NCBI GenBank assembly: GCA_023441105.1
Contig: JAEZQX010000231.1
Span: 1-10,955 of the forward strand
DNA length: 10,955 nucleotides
Reading direction: 5' to 3'
DNA from: Pseudomonadota bacterium
GTDB lineage: Bacteria > Pseudomonadota > Gammaproteobacteria > Burkholderiales > Burkholderiaceae
Each line of letters begins with the position of its first letter. The stretch's first letter is position 1. The notes under the pieces are model-generated. The model searched no databases and was not told the DNA's origin. It saw only the letters and a list, made by a program, of their open reading frames with translations. This document shows positions 1 to 6,803 of the stretch, piece after piece. A program made the translations under genes and the position numbers.

Positions 1-174
1 GGGCGGTTGCGGCGGGCGGTAGCCCTTGGTCCCGCCGCGCAGCGCGAGCGCGGCCGGCTCGGCAAGCCGGTGCGGCGCGGGCCGCGCATCGGCTGCGGCA
101 GCAGGGGCGGCGGCAGCGGCAGTGGCGGCGGCAGTGGATCGGGTCACGGCTGCGGTCCCGGCTGTGGCATCCAT
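1..174 (-). CDS. Nitrate ABC transporter ATP-binding protein, N-terminal fragment (runs off the left edge)
   Basis: Only the first 58 codons are in the window. The frame is open from an ATG at 174 to the window edge. The start is supported by a GGAG that overlaps the end of nrtB (GAG-TAG), 7 bases before the ATG, and the gap to the nrtB stop codon is 4 bases, so the two genes are translationally close. Residues 1-40 are an Ala/Pro-rich, low-complexity stretch. Residues 42-52 (ALALRGGTKGY) resemble the first beta strand of an ABC ATPase (the L-x-L-x-G-x-x-K-x-Y pattern). Position after nrtA and nrtB makes NrtC or NrtD, the cytoplasmic ATPase of nitrate/nitrite import, the obvious identity. The Walker motifs lie outside the window, so the call rests on context plus a few residues. 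The Ala-rich extension is unusual, and the true start could be further downstream. Confidence 0.62.
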   Translation of the reverse strand, partial: MDATAGTAAVTRSTAAATAAAAAPAAAADARPAPHRLAEPAALALRGGTKGYRPPQPP

Positions 175-178
175 CGGC

Positions 179-1153
179 CTACTCCGGCGCATGCGGTGCG
201 GCCACGCCCTGCAGCAGCAGCATCAGCCGGTCGAGCACGAAGCCGATGATCCCGATGGTCAGCACGGCGACCATGATCCGGCTGAGCGACGCCGAGCTGC
301 CGTTCTGGAACTCGTCCCACACGAACTTGCCCAAGCCCGGGTTCTGCGCCAGCATCTCGGCGGCGATCAGCACCATCCAGCCGACGCCCAGCGACAACCG
401 CATCCCGGTGAAGATGTACGGCAGCGCCGACGGCAGCACGATCCGGCGTACCCGCGTTGCAAGCGGCAGCTGCAGCGCCCGGGCGACGTTGAGCAGGTCC
501 TTGTCCACCGAGTTCACGCCGATGGCGGTGTTGATCAGCGTGGTCCACAGCGAGCACAGCGTCACCGTGATCGCCGACACCAGGAACGCCTTCTCGAACA
601 TCGGCTTGCCGCTGGTGGCGTAGACCGCGCTGACGATGAGGGTGACGATCGGCAGCCAGGCCAGCGGCGACACGGGCCTGAAGATCTGCACGATCGGGTT
701 GATCGCCGCCTGGACGATCCGCGAGGAGCCGGCCAGGATGCCCAGCGGCACCGCCACGAGCGTCGCCAGCAGGAAGCCGGTGAAGACGGTCAGCAGGCTG
801 GTCGCGATCTGGTCGAGGTAGGTGGGCTTGCCGGTCCATTCGAAGCGGCGCGGCTGGTAGGCTGGATCGGCCGCGAGGCGCTGCTGGTTGCGCGCTTCCT
901 GGCGCTCGAGGAAGGCCGCCTTCTTCTGCCGCTCGGCGCGGTGGTCGCGGTAGAGCGCCTGCGCCTGCTCCAGCACCTGCGCCGGGCCGGGAACCGCCCC
1001 GAGGCTGGTCGTGATTCGTGGCGCGACGGCTGCCCAGAGCGCCATGAACAGCGCCAGCGCGACCGCCGGCACCACGACCGGAAACCACAGCGCGCGCCCG
1101 ATCTCGCGCGGCTCCGTGGGCATGCTGCGGAAGGTTCTCATCATCATCGCCAT
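179..1153 (-). CDS. nrtB: Nitrate ABC transporter permease NrtB
   Basis: This 324-residue inner-membrane permease forms the translocation channel of an NrtABCD-type nitrate/nitrite importer. A first membrane helix lies at about residues 22-45. A charged, Gln/Arg-rich extramembrane stretch (about 60-110) follows, then the binding-protein-dependent transport core with helices near 117-141, 160-178, 189-212, 245-268 and 292-314. The EAA-type coupling loop is at about 222-246 (ARALQLPLATRVRRIVLPSA); its usual central Gly is Gln here. The N terminus is longer than in short CmpB/SsuC-type permeases, which is normal for proteobacterial NrtB. The start ATG at 1153 has AGGA a few bases upstream. Several nearby Met codons (MAMMM) make the exact start uncertain by up to four residues. 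It lies 54 bases after nrtA and 4 bases before the ATPase gene, so one operon is likely. A related substrate such as cyanate or bicarbonate cannot be excluded from the permease alone. Confidence 0.9.
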   Translation of the reverse strand: MAMMMRTFRSMPTEPREIGRALWFPVVVPAVALALFMALWAAVAPRITTSLGAVPGPAQVLEQAQALYRDHRAERQKKAAFLERQEARNQQRLAADPAYQPRRFEWTGKPTYLDQIATSLLTVFTGFLLATLVAVPLGILAGSSRIVQAAINPIVQIFRPVSPLAWLPIVTLIVSAVYATSGKPMFEKAFLVSAITVTLCSLWTTLINTAIGVNSVDKDLLNVARALQLPLATRVRRIVLPSALPYIFTGMRLSLGVGWMVLIAAEMLAQNPGLGKFVWDEFQNGSSASLSRIMVAVLTIGIIGFVLDRLMLLLQGVAAPHAPE

Positions 1154-1207
1154 GTCCTGTCGTCCCTGAATGCCGGTCCTGGATTGCTGTCGTCCGCGCG
1201 CGATCGC

Positions 1208-2575
1208 TCAAGCCGCCGCAGCGCCCTTGAGGCCGAGGCGGAACTTCTCGAGGTATTCGTTCGGCTTGCGGCCGTCGAAGACGATGCCGTCGATGAACCC
1301 GTCCTGCGGGCCCTTGAAGCCATCGGTGTCGCCCGGGAAGTCGCCGCTGGCGGCAAGGCCTTCGGCCAGCAAGGCCTTCGCGGCTGCCCGGTAGACGTCC
1401 GGCAGGTATACCTTGCGGGAGGTGTCCAGGTACCAGTCGTCGGGCTTCGCTTCCGGGATCTGCCCCCAGCGCCGCATCTGGGTCAGGTACCAGACCGCGT
1501 CGCTGTAGAAGGGGTAGGTGGCGAAGTAGCGGAAGAAGACGTTGAAGTCGGGCATCGGCCGCTTGTCGCCCTTCTCGTATTCGAAGGTGCCGGTCATGCT
1601 GTTGCCGATCACTGCCTCGTCGGCGCCGACGTAGTTGGACTGCGCCAGGAGCTTCACCGCCTCGATGCGGTTGGCAGGACTGGCGTCGAGCCACATGCAG
1701 GCGCGGATCAGCGCCTTGACCACGGCGACGTGGGTGGCCGGGTGCTGGGTCGCCCACTGCCGGGTGACGCCGAAGACCTTCTCGGGGTTGTTGCGCCAGA
1801 TCTCGAGGTCGGTGATCACCGGCACGCCGATCCCCTTGAGCACCGCCTGCTGGTTCCATGGCTCGCCCACGCAGTAGCCGTGGATCGTTCCCGCCTCCAG
1901 CGTCGCCGGCATCTGCGGCGGCGGGGTCACCGACAGCTGCACATCGGCGCCCCGCGTGCCACTGATGTCGCTGCGGGAGTAGTAGCCGGGATGCAACCCG
2001 CCGGCGGCCAGCCAGTAACGCAATTCGTAGTTGTGCGTCGACACCGGGAAGACCATTCCCATCCGGAAAGCCTTGCCCTGCGATTTCCAGCGCTCGACGA
2101 CGGTCTTCAGTGCATCGGCCTTGATGGGATGGCGGATCATCCCGTTCTCGGTCGGCAGCAACGGCTTGAGCTCCTGCCACACCTCGTTCGAGACGGTGAT
2201 GCCGTTGCCGTTGAGGTCCATGCTGAAGGCCGTGACGATGTCGGCCTTGGTGCCGAAGCCGATGGTCGCGCCGAGCGGCTGCCCGGCCAGCATGTGCGCG
2301 CCATCGAGCTGTCCGTCGATCACACGGTCCAGCAGCACCTTCCAGTTGGCCTGCGCTTCGAGGGTGACGTTCAGGCCCTCGTCCTCGAAGAAGTGCTTCT
2401 CGTAGGCGATCACCAGCGGCGCGCAATCGGTGAGCTTGATGAAGCCGAACTTGAGCGCCTCCTTCTCCGGCTGCGCCGCGGCGGCGGTGCGCATGCCGAG
2501 CGCGGAGGCACCGGCCAGTGAGCCGGCGCCGGCCAGGAAGCGGCGGCGCGGCAGGTCGTACTTCGGTTCGGGCAT
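1208..2575 (-). CDS. nrtA: Tat-exported nitrate-binding protein NrtA
   Basis: This 455-residue solute-binding protein of the NrtA/CmpA family should capture nitrate or nitrite in the periplasm and deliver it to NrtB. Residues 9-14 (PRRRFL) form a twin-arginine motif, followed by a Gly/Ala-rich hydrophobic segment and a likely AxA cleavage region near 31-35. The protein is therefore exported folded and is not a cytoplasmic NasS-type sensor. The mature part shows family hallmarks: a first strand [19 protein letters not shown] (42-60), [13 protein letters not shown] (94-106), [18 protein letters not shown] (176-193) and [13 protein letters not shown] (233-245), which line the anion pocket in this family. 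The ATG at 2575 is preceded by GGAG with 9 bases of spacing. A long leader with sigma-54 and paired-hairpin signals lies upstream. Nitrate is favoured over bicarbonate because the divergent neighbour is an ANTAR regulator with NarX-like motifs. Confidence 0.9.
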   Translation of the reverse strand: MPEPKYDLPRRRFLAGAGSLAGASALGMRTAAAAQPEKEALKFGFIKLTDCAPLVIAYEKHFFEDEGLNVTLEAQANWKVLLDRVIDGQLDGAHMLAGQPLGATIGFGTKADIVTAFSMDLNGNGITVSNEVWQELKPLLPTENGMIRHPIKADALKTVVERWKSQGKAFRMGMVFPVSTHNYELRYWLAAGGLHPGYYSRSDISGTRGADVQLSVTPPPQMPATLEAGTIHGYCVGEPWNQQAVLKGIGVPVITDLEIWRNNPEKVFGVTRQWATQHPATHVAVVKALIRACMWLDASPANRIEAVKLLAQSNYVGADEAVIGNSMTGTFEYEKGDKRPMPDFNVFFRYFATYPFYSDAVWYLTQMRRWGQIPEAKPDDWYLDTSRKVYLPDVYRAAAKALLAEGLAASGDFPGDTDGFKGPQDGFIDGIVFDGRKPNEYLEKFRLGLKGAAAA

Positions 2576-2747
2576 GAGGAGAATCTCCAGGACGGTGGAC
2601 GGCGGAAACTGGTGGCGGCGCGCAGCGGCTGCGCGGCGTCGGCCCGAGAGGCCAGCTGGGGGGAACCGAGGAGCTGGGATCGCAGGCGGAGGTCGCGCGA
2701 CAGGAGCCGAGGTCGTCGGCCTGCGGGGGACAGTGCTGGATCCGTGC

Positions 2748-2765
2748 GCGCACTACGGCGTGCGC
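2748..2765 (-). ncRNA. Second hexaloop hairpin of the nrtA leader
   Basis: On the minus strand GCGCAC pairs perfectly with GUGCGC around the 6-nt loop GCCGUA. This matches the geometry of ANTAR-protein RNA targets, which are paired hairpins with hexanucleotide loops. Those targets usually carry A at loop position 1 and G at position 4. Here G4 is present but position 1 is G. It lies 26 nt after the first hairpin. Confidence 0.45.
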
Positions 2766-2791
2766 TTGCCGAGGGAGCCTGCCCCACGGCG

Positions 2792-2809
2792 GGGTGCTTC
2801 ATCGCACCC
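2792..2809 (-). ncRNA. First hexaloop hairpin of the nrtA leader
   Basis: On the minus strand GGGUGC pairs perfectly with GCACCC around the 6-nt loop GAUGAA. It begins at the second transcribed base if transcription starts at 2810, as the sigma-54 element predicts. G is present at loop position 4, but position 1 is G where A is usual for ANTAR targets. The 3' arm overlaps a competing CCCC/GGGG stem (2781-2794 region), so alternative folds are possible. Confidence 0.45.
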
Positions 2810-2810
2810 G

Positions 2811-2828
2811 TATGTTGTAATGCAACAT
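2811..2828. repeat. AT-rich palindrome overlapping the nrtA -12 element
   Basis: Plus-strand ATGTTG-TAATG-CAACAT (2812-2828) is an inverted repeat with 6-bp perfect arms; seven of eight positional pairs match about its centre. It covers the -12 element of the nrtA sigma-54 promoter and the bases just downstream. It is among the few AT-rich spots in the region. It could be an operator, or simply the consequence of promoter bases plus chance. Confidence 0.35.
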
Positions 2829-2836
2829 GCGTGCCA
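2821..2836 (-). promoter_or_regulatory. Sigma-54 promoter of nrtA
   Basis: Read on the minus strand this is TGGCAC-GCATG-TTGCA, a complete match to the sigma-54 consensus TGGCAC-N5-TTGCW, with the invariant GG (-24) and GC (-12) correctly spaced. The predicted transcription start is near 2810. Sigma-54 control, usually with NtrC, is known for nitrogen-assimilation operons, which fits the gene it precedes. It implies expression on nitrogen limitation. Confidence 0.82.
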
Positions 2837-2841
2837 AGACC

Positions 2842-2864
2842 CACCGGCCGCAGTCACCGGCCGC
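2842..2864. repeat. Direct repeat between the two divergent promoters
   Basis: CACCGGCCGC occurs twice (2842-2851 and 2855-2864), a perfect 10-bp direct repeat with a 13-bp period, between the two sigma-54-like elements. I do not recognise it as a known regulator site. The period is not a whole helical turn, which weakens a simple tandem-binding model. Confidence 0.4.
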
Positions 2865-2881
2865 TGCGCGCGAGCGGCGGG

Positions 2882-2897
2882 TGGCACTGTAACTGCT
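2882..2897 (+). promoter_or_regulatory. Sigma-54-like promoter reading toward the ANTAR gene
   Basis: TGGCAC-TGTAA-CTGCT has all -24 bases and the -12 GC with correct spacing. The only departure from TGGCAC-N5-TTGCW is C for the first T of the -12 box. The predicted start, near 2908, is one base before the ATG at 2909, so a transcript from here would be essentially leaderless. Either the gene is translated leaderless, or this element is not its main promoter. Confidence 0.5.
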
Positions 2898-2908
2898 TGA
2901 TCCCGCTG

Positions 2909-4243
2909 ATGATCTCGATCCTCGTCCTCACCGATGCACCCGAGCACGCCAAGCGCGTGCAGGCCGACCTGGCCCGCCTCGGCATTCACTGCGTTGGTGC
3001 GGTCGACTGCGAGGAACTGGTGCGCGCGGCCGTGCAGGAGGCACCGGATGCGATCGTCGTCGACGATGCCTATCCCGGACCACAGACCTTCGCCGCGCTG
3101 CGCGCGATGCAGGCCAGCGCACCGCATCCGGTGGTGATGTTCGCAGCGGGTCTCGACGGCGATGCCGTCGCGGACGCGGTCGACGCGGGTGTGCATGCGC
3201 TCGTCTTCGGCGGCTTCGACGGGGTGCGGTTGCGACCGCTGGTCCGCCTGGCACAGGCGCGCTTTCGCCACGAGCAGCAACTGCGGCGGGCGCTTGCCGA
3301 CCTCGACCGGCGCTTCGACGAGCGCAAGCTGGTGGATCGGGCCAAGGGGATCCTCATGCGGGCGACCCAGCTGCCCGAGGAAGAGGCCTTCCGGCTGCTG
3401 CGCGGCGTTTCGATGCGCGACAACCGCCGCGTCGGACAGGTCTCGCGCGAGGTGATCGACGCGGCCCGCCATGCGGAAGCGGTGAACCGTGCCGGGCAGC
3501 TGCGAATGCTCTCGCAGCGCCTGGTCAAGCTGCATGCGCTCCTCGCCACCGGCACCGATGCCGCCGGCACCGGCGCATTGCTGGCGCAAACCGTCGAGCG
3601 TACCGACGCCAACCTGGCCCGGCTCGCCGAAACCCTGGCGCCGGGGGCGTACGGCGATCTCGTGCAGCCGATCCAGGCAGCCTGGAAGCTGCTGCGCAAG
3701 CCGCTCGGGCGGCCGGCGGATGCAGCGCGGCTCGCGGCGCTGGACGACGCGGCGGAAAGCCTGCTGCAACTCGCCGAACAGCTCACCGCCAGCCTCGAGC
3801 TCGACCACGATGGCAAGCCGCTGCGCCTGGTCAACGTCTCGGGCCGGCAGCGGATGCTGTCGCAACGGGTGGTCAAGCTGGCGCTGCTGGCGGCGCTCCT
3901 GCCGGAACCGTTGGCCGAAGCGACGACCGACCGGATTGCCGCGGCCATGGCGGAATTCGAGGCATCGCTGCAGTACCTGAACACGATCCCCCTCGCCACG
4001 CCGGAGACGGCCGCCCTGCTCGCCGCCGCGCAGAAGGAATGGGCGACGGTCGTCGGCAACATCGGCAACCGGGCGGGAAGCGCCAGCGGCAAAGACCGGG
4101 GCAAAGACAGCGGCGACGGCGCGGCTGCCGGACGACTGGCGTTGGCCGGCGCAAGCGAGGCGCTGCTCGCCACCTTCGACCGCCTGACCGCCATCTACGA
4201 ACGCAGCATGACCCTCCTGACCGGTCCGCAGGCCGGCAACTGA
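2909..4243 (+). CDS. NasT-like ANTAR antiterminator fused to two NarX/PilJ-type nitrate-sensor repeats
   Basis: This 444-residue soluble protein probably binds the nrtA leader RNA and responds to nitrate or nitrite. Residues 1-115 form a receiver-like domain. The first strand is ISILVLTD, and an acidic pair (D52, D53) lies at the phospho-acceptor position. The usual strand-5 Lys is absent (VFGG at 99-102), so it is probably a pseudo-receiver as in NasT. Residues 124-183 are an ANTAR RNA-binding domain with the hallmark AKGILM (145-150). Residues 188-300 and 305-437 are two related helical repeats, each opening with a P-box-like motif (NRAGQLRMLSQRLVKL at 193-208; NVSGRQRMLSQRVVKL at 309-324). 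These resemble the nitrate-binding P-box of NarX (AGSLRMQS). No membrane helix or signal peptide is visible. The ATG at 2909 begins the first receiver strand. An in-frame TTG at 2897 is an alternative, and neither has a strong ribosome site. The gene diverges from nrtABC. Confidence 0.82.
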   Translation: MISILVLTDAPEHAKRVQADLARLGIHCVGAVDCEELVRAAVQEAPDAIVVDDAYPGPQTFAALRAMQASAPHPVVMFAAGLDGDAVADAVDAGVHALVFGGFDGVRLRPLVRLAQARFRHEQQLRRALADLDRRFDERKLVDRAKGILMRATQLPEEEAFRLLRGVSMRDNRRVGQVSREVIDAARHAEAVNRAGQLRMLSQRLVKLHALLATGTDAAGTGALLAQTVERTDANLARLAETLAPGAYGDLVQPIQAAWKLLRKPLGRPADAARLAALDDAAESLLQLAEQLTASLELDHDGKPLRLVNVSGRQRMLSQRVVKLALLAALLPEPLAEATTDRIAAAMAEFEASLQYLNTIPLATPETAALLAAAQKEWATVVGNIGNRAGSASGKDRGKDSGDGAAAGRLALAGASEALLATFDRLTAIYERSMTLLTGPQAGN

Positions 4244-4263
4244 GGCGCCGCCGCTGCCACCGG

Positions 4264-4269
4264 TAGAAT
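4264..4269 (+). promoter_or_regulatory. Possible -10 box before the carboxylase gene
   Basis: TAGAAT in a GC-rich 47-base gap resembles a sigma-70 -10 box. No good -35 is seen 16-18 bases upstream. It suggests, weakly, that the carboxylase gene has its own promoter in addition to readthrough from the ANTAR gene. Confidence 0.3.
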
Positions 4270-4290
4270 CGGCCGAAACTGGAGGCGCCG

Positions 4291-6336
<2,046 letters not shown>

Positions 6337-6342
6337 GCGCCC

Positions 6343-6642
6343 GTGAAACCGACGGTGTTCGGTCGGGCGGTGCGCTCGCCCTGCATTTCCGTATGCCGGA
6401 TCGACGACGCCACCGGCTTCTGCGCCGGCTGCTACCGCTCGCTCGAGGAAATCGCCGGCTGGGGCATGATGAGCGACGACCGCAAGGCGCTCGTCTGGGA
6501 AGCGCTCGGCCGGCGCCGGGCGGCGCTGACGCCGGCGACAGCGGTGGCCCCCTCGGAGGCGCCGCCGCGGGAAACGCCGGCTGGGGTCGTGGGGGGCGCC
6601 GGTGCGGTGCCGCTGACCCCGCCGCCGGTCAGGCCGGATTGA
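6343..6642 (+). CDS. DUF1289-domain small cysteine protein
   Basis: This protein is 99 residues long. Residues 12-60 match the DUF1289 pattern: SPCISVC, then a [20 protein letters not shown] block, then a short MSDDRK helix and a final RRRA. Four cysteines (C14, C18, C27, C30) in CxxxC and CxxC pairs suggest a small metal-binding fold. The molecular function of the family is unknown to me. Residues 61-99 are a Pro/Ala-rich tail without recognisable structure. The start is a GTG at 6343, six bases after the stop codon of the carboxylase gene and without a strong ribosome site, so translational coupling to that gene is likely. Confidence 0.78.
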   Translation: MKPTVFGRAVRSPCISVCRIDDATGFCAGCYRSLEEIAGWGMMSDDRKALVWEALGRRRAALTPATAVAPSEAPPRETPAGVVGGAGAVPLTPPPVRPD

Positions 6643-6760
6643 CCCCCGCCGCGTCGTCCGCCCGCCACGCTGGCGCCGTTCGTCGGCCCTCCGATACCTT
6701 CCGACACGACCGACCGCCGTCCATAGGCATCGGCTGACCGTCCGTCCCGGCCGCATGGGC

Positions 6761-6766
6761 TAGTAT
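6761..6766 (+). promoter_or_regulatory. Possible -10 box before the GGDEF gene
   Basis: TAGTAT stands out in the GC-rich 161-base gap 6643-6803 and would place a start near 6773, about 30 bases before the ATG at 6804. No convincing -35 element is visible. The rest of the gap shows no gene. A 7-bp inverted repeat (CCGATAC at 6691, GTATCGG at 6763) overlaps it and may be chance. Confidence 0.35.
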
Positions 6767-6803
6767 CGGTGCCTGTCCGATGTGCCCTTCTGTGGAGCCA
6801 CAC

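Larger units (their letters stand above)
2576..2810 (-). promoter_or_regulatory. Predicted 235-nt leader RNA of the nrt operon
   Basis: This is the stretch between the transcription start predicted from the sigma-54 element (about 2810) and the nrtA ATG. The leader opens with two hairpins of 6 bp with 6-nt loops (listed separately). Downstream are other GC-rich hairpins: a 5-bp GCCGA/TCGGC stem with a 5-base loop at 2706-2720, and a perfect 7-bp stem with a 3-base loop at 2619-2635. No hairpin is followed by a run of U, so I see no classical intrinsic terminator. The segment of about 2650-2692, read on the minus strand, is C-rich and poorer in G. No convincing open frame is present on the minus strand here. 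Nitrate-responsive antitermination in this leader is inferred from the ANTAR gene next door. Confidence 0.55.

Noticed and set aside
26..2521. 831-codon plus-strand open frame opposite nrtA and nrtB
   Set aside because: The composition is that of a GC-rich shadow frame (Arg/His/Gly/Ala runs, no domain), and it is fully antisense to two clear genes.
2366..2575. nrtA product as a cytoplasmic NasS-type sensor
   Set aside because: A clear twin-arginine signal at residues 9-14 and an Ala-rich cleavage region indicate export.
144..2753. 869-codon minus-strand open frame overlapping nrtA/nrtB in another frame
   Set aside because: It has low-complexity Arg/Ala content and no domain, while the overlapping frames encode recognisable NrtA and NrtB.
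2793..2808. GGTGC-N6-GCACC as an NtrC site
   Set aside because: NtrC sites have the half-sites in the opposite order (GCACC then GGTGC). A hairpin in the leader RNA explains it better.
2612..2908. Upstream GTG start that would lengthen the ANTAR protein by 99 residues
   Set aside because: The added residues are low-complexity. They cover the nrtA leader and both sigma-54 elements, and the receiver fold begins at 2909.
6780..6803. ATG at 6780 as start of the GGDEF gene
   Set aside because: It has no ribosome site and lies close to the predicted transcription start. The ATG at 6804 has GGAG at good spacing.
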